In this document: one piece after another, positions 1 to 8,940 of the stretch
Layout of the letters: the number at the start of each line of letters is the position of its first letter
Position numbering within the stretch: the stretch's first letter is position 1
Origin: Candidatus Lachnoclostridium pullistercoris
Lineage (GTDB): Bacteria; Bacillota; Clostridia; Lachnospirales; Lachnospiraceae
Direction of reading: 5' to 3'
DNA: 62,893 bases
Assembly: GCA_019119775.1 (NCBI GenBank)
Contig: DWWL01000026.1
Span: 1-62,893, forward strand
Notes under the pieces: model-generated
Seen by the model: only the letters and a program-made list of their open reading frames with translations
Told to the model about the DNA's origin: nothing
Database searches by the model: none
Translations under genes and position numbers: made by a program

Positions 1-1501
1 CTTCCTCCTCCGGCTCTTCCCTGCCAGCGACGGCAGATACCTGCGGCTCCTTTTCAGACTCTTCCAAGACCGGTGCCTGAGCCTGCTCTTTCACCGGCTG
101 CGTTTCTTCCTGTTCTGCGCCAGCAGACTCCGGCTGCTGCTCCTCCCCTTCATCTGTCTCATCCGTCTCCGGCACGATCTTTTGAATCACGGGAGCTGAA
201 TCCTGGGATTCCGGCTCCTGAACCGTATTCTCCGGCATGGGGAGAACGTCTTTAATGTTTTTCAGAACTTTTGTGCGGGCCAGACGGTCATCAGCTGCCG
301 GCTCTTCTCCCGGTACCAGTTTTGCCATCTCTTTTGCCAGATTTTCCTGCTCCCTGGCCTCCTGCATCTTTGCCTCCAGCACCTGGTCGATGGACGGGGC
401 CGGGCCTGCCTGCCTTAAAGGCTCCTCCGGCTCTGATTCCGGCATTCCCCCATCTCTTCTCAGATGGCCGTCATACATTCTGGGGGCCTCTTCGTAAATA
501 CCTCTCGGATCTGCCTGGTAAGCCTCTTTTGCCGCCTCGTACTCCGCCTCCGCGGCCGCCGTCTGGCTGGCTGCCTGCTCGATTCCATTCTGGTAAACTC
601 CATCTTCCTCCGGCTCATAGTCCTGAGGAACTTCCTCCTCGATCACCGGGCCGCCGTAGGAATTTTCCTGCTGTCCGCCGTAGGATGCGCTGCCGTAACC
701 CTGCTCCGCGCCGGCCGGCCCGCCGTAGGATGCGCCGTCGTAGGAATCTTCCCCTGCGTAAGGATGTTCATAATCACCGTCCTCGTAAGGAGGCTCTTCC
801 TCTCCGTACTGCGGCTCCGGATCCGCCGGAGCTGCCCCGTAGGACGCGCCGTCGTAAGCCTGCTCCACCGCCCGCAGCTTCGCCTCATATTTATCTCTGT
901 GATCCACCAGATCCTGCTGGTAAGAGGTGAGAGGAGCATACTGAAGCTTTAACTCCATAGCCTTGTCCACATATTTCCCAATGCCGAACATCAGCATAAT
1001 CTTATCGCACAGGCGGACGCAGTCATTCCCCCGCCCCGTCTGATGGTAGAGAAGGGCCAGCTCGTACATCCATTTTTCATCCAGTTCTTCTGCCGTATAC
1101 TGCTCCAGCGAATGGATCAGCTGCTCCGCGGGAGCTCCCTTTGCCCTGAGGATCATATAGCGCAGAAGATGCTGTCTGGTATCTTCCGGAGCCAGGTCGC
1201 AGAATTCCCGGTAGTAATCCTCCGCCTCGTCGATATTGTTCTCCTTCAGCGCCAGATCTGTGAGCTTGTAAAGCAGCCGCTTTCCGATGGGAGCCCGCTC
1301 AAAGGCCAGAAGCAGAATGTTCTTAGCCTCGCCGTACTCCCCGTTTTTCTCATAGATCTGGGCCACCATGGACAGCAGGTTGGTATTGCGGACCCGCCTC
1401 CAGTCGATGGCATCCGCGATCTTCATCGCGGTCTCGTAGTCACCTTCGTTGACCCGTTTTTTTATCTGTTCAACTTTTATGTTAAACTCTCGTTTATCCA
1501 T
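1..1501 (-). CDS. Acidic tetratricopeptide-repeat protein (C-terminus cut by window edge)
   Basis: An open frame runs from an ATG at 1501 leftwards off the window, so at least 500 residues are present and the C-terminus is missing. The first ~170 residues are helical and TPR-like (start MDKREFNIKVEQIK; repeated helix pairs around 'VAQIYEKNGEYGEAKNIL' and 'LALLYHQTGRGNDC'). The rest is a low-complexity Glu/Pro/Gly/Tyr-rich region with repeats of the type SYGG and a Glu/Gln-rich tail, with no membrane segment. It follows recR by 32 nt in the same direction, so it is probably the last or a late gene of the dnaX-recR operon. TPR proteins of this kind are common next to recR in Lachnospiraceae, but I know of no assigned function. 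A partner-binding scaffold is the safest guess. Confidence 0.8.
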   Translation of the reverse strand, partial: MDKREFNIKVEQIKKRVNEGDYETAMKIADAIDWRRVRNTNLLSMVAQIYEKNGEYGEAKNILLLAFERAPIGKRLLYKLTDLALKENNIDEAEDYYREFCDLAPEDTRQHLLRYMILRAKGAPAEQLIHSLEQYTAEELDEKWMYELALLYHQTGRGNDCVRLCDKIMLMFGIGKYVDKAMELKLQYAPLTSYQQDLVDHRDKYEAKLRAVEQAYDGASYGAAPADPEPQYGEEEPPYEDGDYEHPYAGEDSYDGASYGGPAGAEQGYGSASYGGQQENSYGGPVIEEEVPQDYEPEEDGVYQNGIEQAASQTAAAEAEYEAAKEAYQADPRGIYEEAPRMYDGHLRRDGGMPESEPEEPLRQAGPAPSIDQVLEAKMQEAREQENLAKEMAKLVPGEEPAADDRLARTKVLKNIKDVLPMPENTVQEPESQDSAPVIQKIVPETDETDEGEEQQPESAGAEQEETQPVKEQAQAPVLEESEKEPQVSAVAGREEPEEE

Positions 1502-1533
1502 CTTTGTTTCTCCTAACACTCGTCTGCCCGGGG

Positions 1534-2130
1534 CTACAGCTCTGTTCTGCCTTCCAGGGCACGCAGAAGAGTAACCTCGTCTATGTATTCCAAATCACCG
1601 CCCACCGGCACTCCGCTGGCGATTCTGGTGACTTTGATTCCCGTCGGCTTGATCAGCTTGCTGATATACATGGCTGTCGTCTCCCCCTCCAGGCTGGAAT
1701 TGGTGGCAATGATCACCTCTTCCACATCGCCCTGAAGGCGCTGCATCAACTCTTTCAGTTTAATATCATTGGGACCGATCCCCAGCATGGGGGAAATGGC
1801 TCCGTGAAGGACGTGGTAAACGCCCTCGTATTTTCCTGTCTTTTCGTAGGCGGCAAGATCTCTGGTGTCCTCCACCACCATAATCACCTTGTGATTTCTC
1901 TTGTCGCTGCTGCATATGGGGCAAAGATCGCTGTCTGTGAGAGTAAAGCATTCTTTGCAGTATTTCACTCCCGTCCGGGCCTTCACCATGGCGTCCGCCA
2001 GGTTCTGTACCTGCTCCGGCGGCATATTGATAATATGAAACGCCAGGCGCTGGGCGGATTTCGCGCCCACTCCCGGAAGTTTGGAGAGTTCTTCGATCAA
2101 TTTTGTTATCTGGCTGCCGTAGTAATCCAT
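1534..2130 (-). CDS. recR: Recombination mediator RecR
   Basis: 198 residues, the usual RecR length. It has an N-terminal helix-hairpin-helix ([16 protein letters not shown]), a four-cysteine zinc finger ([16 protein letters not shown], about residues 58-73) and a TOPRIM domain ([12 protein letters not shown] onward). The C-terminus has the family's '[18 protein letters not shown]' segment. With RecF/RecO it loads RecA onto SSB-coated single-stranded DNA at gaps. The start at 2130 lies one base after the stop of the YbaB gene, so translation is probably coupled; the nearest GGAGG is inside that upstream gene. The order dnaX-ybaB-recR is the standard bacterial arrangement. Confidence 0.97.
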   Translation of the reverse strand: MDYYGSQITKLIEELSKLPGVGAKSAQRLAFHIINMPPEQVQNLADAMVKARTGVKYCKECFTLTDSDLCPICSSDKRNHKVIMVVEDTRDLAAYEKTGKYEGVYHVLHGAISPMLGIGPNDIKLKELMQRLQGDVEEVIIATNSSLEGETTAMYISKLIKPTGIKVTRIASGVPVGGDLEYIDEVTLLRALEGRTEL

Positions 2131-2131
2131 A

Positions 2132-2485
2132 TCAGAAGGGAAGTCCTCCGCCCAGGCCGCCCAGACCGCCGGTCAGTTTTGACATGGCCTCTCCGGAAGC
2201 CTCGTCCACCTGACGGAGCGCCTCATTGGTCGCCGCCACAATCAGATCCTCCAGCATCTCAATGTCCTCGGGATCCACAACTTCTTCCGATAATTTGACA
2301 GAGAGCACTTCCTTCTTGCCGGAAACCGTAACAGAAACGGCGCCGCCGCCGGCTGCAGCCGTGTATTCCTTTGACTCCAGCTCCTTGGTAGCCTCTTCCA
2401 TCTGGCGCTGCATTCTCTGCGCCTGCTTCATCAGATTTGTCATATTTCCGGGCATTCCTCCCGGAAAACCGCCACGTTTTGCCAT
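2132..2485 (-). CDS. YbaB/EbfC family nucleoid-associated protein
   Basis: 117 residues with a Gly/Met-rich N-terminus ([23 protein letters not shown]), an amphipathic helix, the central '[25 protein letters not shown]' beta strands and a Gly-rich C-terminal tail. This matches the YbaB/EbfC family of small dimeric DNA-binding proteins encoded between dnaX and recR. Family members bind DNA and have been linked to nucleoid organisation. It lies 13 nt after dnaX and one base before recR, in one transcription unit. The start at 2485 follows an AGGAGG box. Confidence 0.95.
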   Translation of the reverse strand: MAKRGGFPGGMPGNMTNLMKQAQRMQRQMEEATKELESKEYTAAAGGGAVSVTVSGKKEVLSVKLSEEVVDPEDIEMLEDLIVAATNEALRQVDEASGEAMSKLTGGLGGLGGGLPF

Positions 2486-2498
2486 GGTGTTTTACCTC

Positions 2499-4223
2499 CT
2501 AAAAATCTTCTTCCTGAATATCCATATGAATCTTTTCTTCTAATTCCTGCCGGCTCACATAAATCGTGTCAAACCGTTCTCCGGCGCCGGCCAGTCTGGC
2601 CTTGAAACTGATGGCCTTTCCGTAAGCTCCCTCCACATAGCGTTCAATCTCCCCCAGAATAGTCGGCCGATTGCCGATGGCAAAGGCGTCCGGGGAAGTA
2701 AATACCACGCAGAGACAGCTCTCTCCCGCCGGTTCCACCACCGTGCTGCGGAAAGCAGAGCGGACAGAACCGCCGATCTGGCGAATGATCCTGCCCCACT
2801 CGTTGCGGATCATGTTCAGATCCTCCAACTGTCCCCGGGGAAGCTCCACCTGCTGGGGGGCGGTCAGAGCTGCTGTTCCCCCCTGCGGGAAATCCCCGGG
2901 CATTCCCTGTCCGGATCCTGTCTGTGAAAAAGAGGACGGCGGGCGCGGATCTCCCATTTCCGGCCCCCCGGACGGCTGTCCTGTTCCTGCGGGGACAGCT
3001 GCGCCGCCCGGAGAAAATGGGCCGGGAGCCGGATAACCGGCGGGAGCATTTCCAGCCGCCGCAAAACTTCCATCCTCCAGCCTGTCCTCTATGTCCTGAA
3101 TACGCTGCAGGATAGAATCGTAATTTTGTTCCATAGCCGGCTTCGTCAGCTTGATAAACGCCAGCTCCACCAGCACTCTCTTCTGCGAACTGTAGCGGAT
3201 CTGATTGGACAGCTCCGAAAACACGCGGATGTACCGCATCAGCGTCTCCGGTTCCTCCAGGGACGCCTCCTCCTTCATCATCCGGATGTTGTCCTCAGAC
3301 ATCTCCAGAAGCTGCTCCGCATCGTCCGCCGTGGCCAGAAGCAGAAGGTTTCGCAGATACCAGATAAAATCATTGACGAACTGTCCCAGCTCCCGGCCCT
3401 GCATCACCAGATCTTCCAGCTGATAAATGCAGGCTTTCGTGTCCTTGCCGACCACCGCCCGGAACATGCCGCCAAACACTGAAGTGTCCACCGCCCCCAG
3501 AACCTCGAGCACATTGTCGTAGGTCAGGAGCTTTCCGTAGTGAAAGGCCACACACTGGTCCAGAAGGCTCAGGGCGTCACGCATGGAGCCGTCCGCCGCT
3601 TTGGCAATGTAGGCCAGCGCCCGGTCCTCCACCTCGATCTTTTCCGCGTCCGTCAGCTCTTTCAGCCGTCCCACCAGAGTGGGAATGGAGATCCTCTTAA
3701 AGTCGTATCTCTGACACCGGGAAAGCACGGTGATCGGGATCCGGTTCACCTCCGTAGTGGCCAGAATAAAGATCACATAGGACGGCGGCTCCTCCAGCGT
3801 CTTTAACAGGGCGTTGAAGGCTCCCGTGGAGAGCATGTGGACCTCGTCAATGATGTAAACTCTGTATTTTCCTTCCGTCGGCGGATACTGGACCTGCTCT
3901 CTGATCTCCCGGATGTTCTCTACGCCGTTGTTGGACGCGGCGTCGATCTCCACCACATTTAAAGAAGCCCCTTCCAGGATCGCGCGGCAGGTCGGACATT
4001 CGTTGCACGGACTCCCATTCTGTGGATGCTCACAGTTGACAGCCCGTGCAAAAATTTTCGCGATACTGGTCTTACCTGTTCCGCGGGTGCCGCAGAACAG
4101 GTAAGCATGTCCGATTCGCTGGGATGTTATTTGATTTTGCAGTGTCTGTACAATATGGTCCTGGCCTTTTACGCCGTCAAAAGTGACCGGCCGCCATTTC
4201 CGGTACAGTGCCATATATGACAT
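2499..4223 (-). CDS. dnaX: DNA polymerase III subunit gamma/tau
   Basis: 574 residues. The AAA+ clamp-loader core has a Walker A (GTRGTGKTS, near residue 46), a four-cysteine zinc module (from CEHPQNGSPCNECPTC), Walker B/sensor 'IIDEVHML' and sensor 1 'ILATTEVNRIP'. A Pro/Gly/Ser-rich linker around residues 390-460 (GNAPAGYPAPG) leads to a tau-type C-terminal domain. It loads the sliding clamp and couples replisome parts. I did not see an obvious slippery A-rich site for a programmed frameshift. It follows pfkA by 19 nt and precedes ybaB by 13 nt. Confidence 0.96.
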   Translation of the reverse strand: MSYMALYRKWRPVTFDGVKGQDHIVQTLQNQITSQRIGHAYLFCGTRGTGKTSIAKIFARAVNCEHPQNGSPCNECPTCRAILEGASLNVVEIDAASNNGVENIREIREQVQYPPTEGKYRVYIIDEVHMLSTGAFNALLKTLEEPPSYVIFILATTEVNRIPITVLSRCQRYDFKRISIPTLVGRLKELTDAEKIEVEDRALAYIAKAADGSMRDALSLLDQCVAFHYGKLLTYDNVLEVLGAVDTSVFGGMFRAVVGKDTKACIYQLEDLVMQGRELGQFVNDFIWYLRNLLLLATADDAEQLLEMSEDNIRMMKEEASLEEPETLMRYIRVFSELSNQIRYSSQKRVLVELAFIKLTKPAMEQNYDSILQRIQDIEDRLEDGSFAAAGNAPAGYPAPGPFSPGGAAVPAGTGQPSGGPEMGDPRPPSSFSQTGSGQGMPGDFPQGGTAALTAPQQVELPRGQLEDLNMIRNEWGRIIRQIGGSVRSAFRSTVVEPAGESCLCVVFTSPDAFAIGNRPTILGEIERYVEGAYGKAISFKARLAGAGERFDTIYVSRQELEEKIHMDIQEEDF

Positions 4224-4242
4224 AGAATAATCCCTTCTGTCT

Positions 4243-5325
4243 TTACTTGTCTCCGAAGCAGATGCCGATGGCTTTCGCCTCCGCGATCATCGGGCACTTC
4301 GGATCCACTGTCTTTAATCTGCCGGCCACTTCCTCCAGCGGGACCTTCTCCAGGTCGTTGTTCTTTACCGCGACCATGTAGCCGTATTCTTCCTTCGCAA
4401 TCAGTTTGGAAGCGTAAGCTCCCAGACGGGTCGCCAGCGCCCGGTCGTAGGGGCAGGGCTCTCCGCCTCTCTGCATGTGGCCCGGAACGGTAACGCGGAC
4501 TTCCTGGCCGGTCCTCTCCGTGATCTGAGCTCCGATCTCGTACGCCACAGACGGATAGACCATGCCGGCTTTCTTTTTCTCCTTCAGCTCTTTTTTGCTG
4601 AGCTTCGCGTCTTCCTTGGAAATAGCGCCTTCCGCCACAGCAATGATGGAGAAACGTTTTCCTTTCTTCTGTCTCTGCTTCAGCGCGTTGACCACCACAT
4701 CTATATCATAGGGAATCTCCGGGAGAAGAATGATGTCCGCTCCGCCGGCCACTCCTGCGTAGAGCGTCAGCCAGCCCACTTTGTGGCCCATGATCTCCAC
4801 GATAAACACACGCCCGTGGCTGGCCGCCGTGGTGTGGATGCAGTCGATCGCGTTGGTCGCCACGTTGACGGCGCTCTGGAACCCGAAAGTCATATCCGTG
4901 CCCCACAGGTCATTGTCGATGGTCTTGGGCAGGGAAACAATATTTAAACCTTCTTCTCTCAGAAGATTGGCCGTTTTCTGGCTTCCGTTGCCTCCCAGGA
5001 CCACCAGGCAGTCCAGCTTTAATTTCCGGTACGTCTGCTTCATGGCCTCCACCTTGTCCAGGCCGTTCTCATCAGGCACGCGCATCAGTTTAAACGGCTG
5101 CCTGGACGTTCCCAGGATCGTGCCTCCTCTTGTGAGGATTCCGGAAAAATCTCTGGGCTTCATCTGACGGTAATCGCCGTAGATCAGGCCCCTGTATCCG
5201 TCCTCAAAACCTATGATCTCCACTTCGTCGGGAAACGCCCGGTAAAGGCCCTTCGCCACTCCTCTCATGGTCGCGTTGAGCGCCTGGCAGTCTCCGCCAC
5301 TGGTAAGCATTCCAACCCTCTTCAT
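4243..5325 (-). CDS. pfkA: 6-phosphofructokinase
   Basis: 360 residues from the ATG at 5325, which has GAAGGGAG in front; an ATG further upstream (5409) lies above the promoter and was not used. Motifs: MLTSGGDCQALNA, ILTRGGTILGTSR, GGNGSQKTA and PKTIDNDLWGTD. It phosphorylates fructose 6-phosphate in glycolysis. In E. coli numbering position 104 is Gly (ATP-type) but position 124 is Lys (PKTIDND), a residue usual in pyrophosphate-dependent enzymes, and position 103 is Asn rather than Asp. The phosphoryl donor is therefore not certain. A glycolytic gene leading the dnaX operon is unusual; it has its own promoter. Confidence 0.9.
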   Translation of the reverse strand: MKRVGMLTSGGDCQALNATMRGVAKGLYRAFPDEVEIIGFEDGYRGLIYGDYRQMKPRDFSGILTRGGTILGTSRQPFKLMRVPDENGLDKVEAMKQTYRKLKLDCLVVLGGNGSQKTANLLREEGLNIVSLPKTIDNDLWGTDMTFGFQSAVNVATNAIDCIHTTAASHGRVFIVEIMGHKVGWLTLYAGVAGGADIILLPEIPYDIDVVVNALKQRQKKGKRFSIIAVAEGAISKEDAKLSKKELKEKKKAGMVYPSVAYEIGAQITERTGQEVRVTVPGHMQRGGEPCPYDRALATRLGAYASKLIAKEEYGYMVAVKNNDLEKVPLEEVAGRLKTVDPKCPMIAEAKAIGICFGDK

Positions 5326-5363
5326 CTCTGCACTCCCTTCTTCGCATCGGCGAAAATAGTTAT

Positions 5364-5392
5364 AATATACCCATTTTGTAATTATAATACAA
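5364..5392 (-). promoter_or_regulatory. Sigma-A promoter of pfkA
   Basis: On the minus strand a -35 TTGTAT (5387-5392), a 17-base spacer and a -10 TATATT (5364-5369) stand 39 bases before the pfkA ATG. A direct repeat lies 20 bases upstream. Confidence 0.65.
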
Positions 5393-5412
5393 AGGGAAAA
5401 GAGGGGCAAGAG

Positions 5413-5459
5413 AAAAATTTCTTACGGAATAGGGACAAAAATTTCTTACGGAATAGGGA
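5413..5459 (-). repeat. Two-copy 23-bp direct repeat upstream of pfkA promoter
   Basis: Identical 23-base units occupy 5413-5435 and 5437-5459, separated by one base (period 24). The core on the minus strand is CCTATTCCGTAAGAAATTTT. They sit between the terminator of the upstream esterase gene and the pfkA -35 box. They could be regulator sites or a dispersed intergenic element; nothing in the window decides between these. Confidence 0.9.
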
Positions 5460-5467
5460 GAAAAAAA

Positions 5468-5531
5468 GGCTGCCGGCCTGGCCGGGATGCGGTTCCTGTT
5501 GAAAACATTCATCCCGGTCAGAGCGGCAGCC
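5468..5531 (-). terminator. Intrinsic terminator after the esterase gene
   Basis: On the minus strand GGCTGCCG (5531-5524) pairs with CGGCAGCC (5475-5468), with an inner CCGGGATG/CATCCCGG stem, followed by seven T residues. It ends the citMHS-esterase transcription unit before pfkA. Confidence 0.8.
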
Positions 5532-5555
5532 CTGGCTGTACACAATATTACGGAT

Positions 5556-7337
5556 TTATTTTACCGGTCTTCCTTCATAATATAGAATGCCGTTTTTTAC
5601 ATCTTTTGTAAATTTGGAAAAGAACTGAGTCCATGCCATCTCACACTCTGACGGCAGAATGGCGTGGGTCTTGGTTTCCGTCTCCACACAGCGGAGCATG
5701 GGAACTCCATCCGCAGTGCGGAACACATAGTTGCTGAATTTTCCATCTTTAAAGGTAGCCGTCCGGCCGTCCCCGCCATACTGGAAATCGGACCAGTCAT
5801 GATCCAGATGGTAGCGGTGACTCCAGTATTCCACCAGCTTTCTGGCGCTGTCTGTGGAAAATCCACCTTCAAATATCTTATCTTCCAGTCCCATGTCAGC
5901 CATGACAGCAATGGGACTTCCCTCTACAGGAGGCACCATTTCCTTCGCCATAATGTCCGGCGTAGTGGCAGAGAAAGGAGCCGCCGCCGCGAAATAATCC
6001 GGCCGGTAGCAGGCGCAGGCCCAGGCCATCATGCCGCCGGAAGACTGTCCGCTGGCGTACACTCTCGTCTCGTCCACTGAATAGTGATCCAGCACCCAGC
6101 GGTAGAGCCAGTCCATAAATTCCAGCTCGCCGGGAACATTTTCCGTCGGTCCGCCGGAATTCCAGCGGGTGCGGTGAATGTTGGACAGGGTCATTTTGCC
6201 CGCCTTCCGCACCTTATTGTCGTGGGAGGCACAGGGGCAAATCAGGATAAATCCGTGCTTTTTCGCCGCTCTGGCCCAGCCGGACCGGTCCCCGATCTCC
6301 AGGCCGAAGCCGCCGGCGCCGTGAAACATAAATACTGCCGGCACTTTCTGATCCGGTTTCACAGTGTCAGGCACATACACCCACCACTGCCTCTCGTAGA
6401 GATCCGTCCGATCCTCCCGAAAACCTCCGGGAACCATCTCTGAGAAGAACTGAAACCCTCTCTCTTTCATATCCCCGTCGCGGCGCAGAGCCCCGTTTGC
6501 ATTGCCGGGGTAGCGTCCCGTTCCTCTAAATAAATGATCGTACAGCTTTTTGCTGAATTCCTCCGAAACGCAGTCTTTCCAGCTTCCCACAGAAAATACC
6601 ACATCTGCGCACCAGTCCTCGTCCAGACTTCCGCTTCCCGCAGGATCCGGCCGGTAAACCCGGTCCGCCCATTCTGTCTTTTCCGCCTTTTCCTGACTGT
6701 GATCCGCTTTTCTGTAATATTCCAGCATCCGGCTGACCGCAGGCGTCTCTTCCTCCGCCACAGCCCACACCGGCATCTGGATCTGGGACAGGCGGACTCC
6801 CTTCACCGGGGAATCTGTCGTCTCCAGAAACGTTTTTTCTTCCTGGCTCATGCCCGTCGTTCCAAGCAAAGCCGCTCCGGCGAAGGATTTCCCGTATCTG
6901 CGGCTGTAAATACCCAGGCAGTCCGCTCCGTCCCCGTAAGCCGCGCCGTAGAATTTGGAAGCAAAGGCGGCGAAAAACGGACGGGTATTGATGTATTTCA
7001 CCATCGTTCCTATGTAGGCCGTCTCATCCGTTTTCCAGACCCCGTTTTCCGGCTCCAGAATCACCAGATAGAGATTTTCCTTCTCCGCCAGATTTTTCCA
7101 GCCGCTTTTTTCCAGGAATTCCCAGGGATCCTCCCCTGACGGCGGCAGAAGAAATACCGTCGGCTGGGTATAAATGCTGTTTTCTGCCAGATACAGCTTC
7201 GCGCTGCGCACGCTCCCATTCTCCATGGGACAGGGAAAATCATAGTAGCCCACCACATCCTGCCTGTAGTAGTGCTTCGGGTCAATGGTAAGGGACGCTG
7301 CGTCCGGCAGTGGTTTCGCTTTTATTTTTTCGTTCAT
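5556..7337 (-). CDS. Tandem alpha/beta-hydrolase esterase (PHB-depolymerase-like)
   Basis: 593 residues with no signal peptide. The C-terminal half (about 300-590) is an alpha/beta hydrolase of the esterase/PHB-depolymerase type: a strand and oxyanion segment 'VPAVFMFHGAGG', the nucleophile elbow GQSSGG with Ser432, and a late 'ETKTHAI' that may hold the His. The N-terminal half looks like a second, degenerate copy of the fold ('PTVFLLPPSGEDPWEF', then 'AYGDGADCLG' where the elbow would be, without Ser). It likely hydrolyses an ester or acyl conjugate in the cytoplasm. It follows a CitMHS carrier by 13 nt, which suggests that the carrier imports its substrate or exports its product. The exact substrate is unknown. 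Confidence 0.75.
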   Translation of the reverse strand: MNEKIKAKPLPDAASLTIDPKHYYRQDVVGYYDFPCPMENGSVRSAKLYLAENSIYTQPTVFLLPPSGEDPWEFLEKSGWKNLAEKENLYLVILEPENGVWKTDETAYIGTMVKYINTRPFFAAFASKFYGAAYGDGADCLGIYSRRYGKSFAGAALLGTTGMSQEEKTFLETTDSPVKGVRLSQIQMPVWAVAEEETPAVSRMLEYYRKADHSQEKAEKTEWADRVYRPDPAGSGSLDEDWCADVVFSVGSWKDCVSEEFSKKLYDHLFRGTGRYPGNANGALRRDGDMKERGFQFFSEMVPGGFREDRTDLYERQWWVYVPDTVKPDQKVPAVFMFHGAGGFGLEIGDRSGWARAAKKHGFILICPCASHDNKVRKAGKMTLSNIHRTRWNSGGPTENVPGELEFMDWLYRWVLDHYSVDETRVYASGQSSGGMMAWACACYRPDYFAAAAPFSATTPDIMAKEMVPPVEGSPIAVMADMGLEDKIFEGGFSTDSARKLVEYWSHRYHLDHDWSDFQYGGDGRTATFKDGKFSNYVFRTADGVPMLRCVETETKTHAILPSECEMAWTQFFSKFTKDVKNGILYYEGRPVK

Positions 7338-7350
7338 ATGCCTGCTTCTC

Positions 7351-8655
7351 CTATCTTACAACGCCCACCAGAACTGCTGTGAGAATGATCACAATGTTGG
7401 TCACAAACTGTACTTTTACCGATTTATTGCAGTAGTCATTAACATCCAGATCCAAAAGCCCCGTTCCCACATGCGTGGTCGCAGTAAAAGGTGAAGATCC
7501 GGTTGCCAGGGACATATTGCACACAAAAGGAGCGATCACATCCGTTCCGGCCAAGCCGAATCTGGCTCCCACAGAGATCAGGACCGGATACATGGAATTG
7601 TAGATCTTGTTGGGGATAAAACGAATTACTGCCACCATAGACATTGCCAGAATGATGTGGATATATCTGGTGAGGAACTCCGGCACATGGGTAACTATGG
7701 TCGTCGCCAGCGCTTCTGTCATTCCCGTCCCCTGGAAAATCCCGATAAAGAAGGAAATTCCAATCAGCATCTGGATTGTTCCGAAAAACCGTCCTCCCGC
7801 TTTGGAAATCAATTTCTGATGATCCTTTCCGGATGGGTAGTTCACTAAAATCGTAATGGCAGACGCAAAGATAAAAGTGATATAGGACGGCATTACAGAA
7901 GTCGCCAGCATAGCTACCACGATCACAAACAGAAGGAGGTTAAACCAAAACAGACGGGGTCTGGTCAGATCATTTTCCTTTTTCTCTCCGGGTTCCGCCT
8001 CATCCGCTGACCAGTCGATCACCATCAGACCGCCGGATTTTTTATGCTCATGGGCAAAATAAATCCACTGCAGAATAATCGCAGGGATAAAGCAGAGAGA
8101 TACAGGCATCAGACGCCTGGAAAGCTCCAGGGGATCCACTCCTGCAAACACAGAAGAATTGACCACCGCAATGCCCCAGGGAACGAAACACATGGCCGCG
8201 ATAGCGGTCTGAGCGATCACCATGGCTGCGTTGTGGTCAAATTTCATCTTCTTATAAATGGGAAGCATAATCGGGAACACGATCAGATAGGCAGTCACTA
8301 CGGTTGCCGTGAGCATTCCCACCGCTGCGATGGCAGAGGTAATGATCATCACTGCATAGATGTGAAGCCGGCCATGGGACAGCTTTAAAAACCTCCTGAT
8401 CAGGTCATCGAACATTCCCGTCTCTGTGAGCATGGTAAAGTAAATCATGGCAAACAGCACCATGTATCCGGCCGACTTCATGGACGTGTTGACCTGGCCG
8501 ATGATCATGTCTGCCAGCTCATTGATATTAAATCCCAGTGCCAGTCCACAGAAAATAGGGACAATGCAAAGTACAAACTGGTTCGGCAGCCGTTTAAAAA
8601 ACGCAGACGCTATGATAATGGCCACCATGATAATTGCTACTGCTGTAGGGCTCAT
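7351..8655 (-). CDS. CitMHS-family citrate/organic-acid transporter
   Basis: 434 residues and about 11-12 hydrophobic segments, starting at an ATG with AGGAGG in front. The pattern fits the CitMHS branch of the ion-transporter superfamily (citrate with a divalent metal ion, and relatives): an early 'SAGYMVLFAMIYFTMLTETGMFDDLI', a 'TATVVTAYLIVFPIMLPIYKKM' loop and 'FVCNMSLATGSSPFTATTHVGTGL' near the C-terminus. It heads an operon with the esterase at 5556-7337. It is divergent from a LysR-type regulator, and a dyad in the shared region is a likely operator. The substrate class (di/tricarboxylate) is inferred from the family only. Confidence 0.85.
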   Translation of the reverse strand: MSPTAVAIIMVAIIIASAFFKRLPNQFVLCIVPIFCGLALGFNINELADMIIGQVNTSMKSAGYMVLFAMIYFTMLTETGMFDDLIRRFLKLSHGRLHIYAVMIITSAIAAVGMLTATVVTAYLIVFPIMLPIYKKMKFDHNAAMVIAQTAIAAMCFVPWGIAVVNSSVFAGVDPLELSRRLMPVSLCFIPAIILQWIYFAHEHKKSGGLMVIDWSADEAEPGEKKENDLTRPRLFWFNLLLFVIVVAMLATSVMPSYITFIFASAITILVNYPSGKDHQKLISKAGGRFFGTIQMLIGISFFIGIFQGTGMTEALATTIVTHVPEFLTRYIHIILAMSMVAVIRFIPNKIYNSMYPVLISVGARFGLAGTDVIAPFVCNMSLATGSSPFTATTHVGTGLLDLDVNDYCNKSVKVQFVTNIVIILTAVLVGVVR

Positions 8656-8796
8656 AACATTTTCCTCCTTTTTCTCTCTCAGCCATTTCCAATCGGACCT
8701 CAGGGACCTTCTGTGGTTCTCGCCTCCCGTTGATTAAATTTTTTTCATATTATTTCTATTGGCCCCTATCTTATCTGCCTGTATTAATATACATTT

Positions 8797-8812
8797 TAGA
8801 CAGATTAGTCTA
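8797..8812. promoter_or_regulatory. Candidate LysR-type operator (TAGAC-N6-GTCTA)
   Basis: A perfect inverted repeat TAGAC-AGATTA-GTCTA lies in the 285-bp divergent region between the CitMHS gene and the LysR gene. It fits the T-N11-A rule of LysR-type sites. No clear sigma-A promoter was found for the CitMHS gene, which would fit an activator-dependent promoter. Confidence 0.55.
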
Positions 8813-8867
8813 GTTTTTCCCGTATTTATTTGGGATTTTAAATAAATTTTAATAAGAAGCTCAGGGA

Positions 8868-8896
8868 TTGACAAGGACATTAAAGTTATATAAGAT
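8868..8896 (+). promoter_or_regulatory. Sigma-A promoter of the LysR gene
   Basis: TTGACA (8868-8873), a 17-base spacer and TAAGAT (8891-8896). A strong AAGGAGG box follows at 8926-8932, eight bases before position 8941. Confidence 0.75.
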
Positions 8897-8940
8897 TTAA
8901 CTAAAATTTATATCGGAAATGAGAAAAGGAGGAACGGCTC

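Noticed and set aside
271-952. Plus-strand proline- and arginine-rich frames
   Set aside because: They lie opposite the acidic TPR gene, whose repeats and codon pattern are coherent on the minus strand.
5326-5409. Longer PfkA starting at 5409
   Set aside because: That start is upstream of the predicted promoter; the family start is MKRVGMLTSGGD with a ribosome-binding site.
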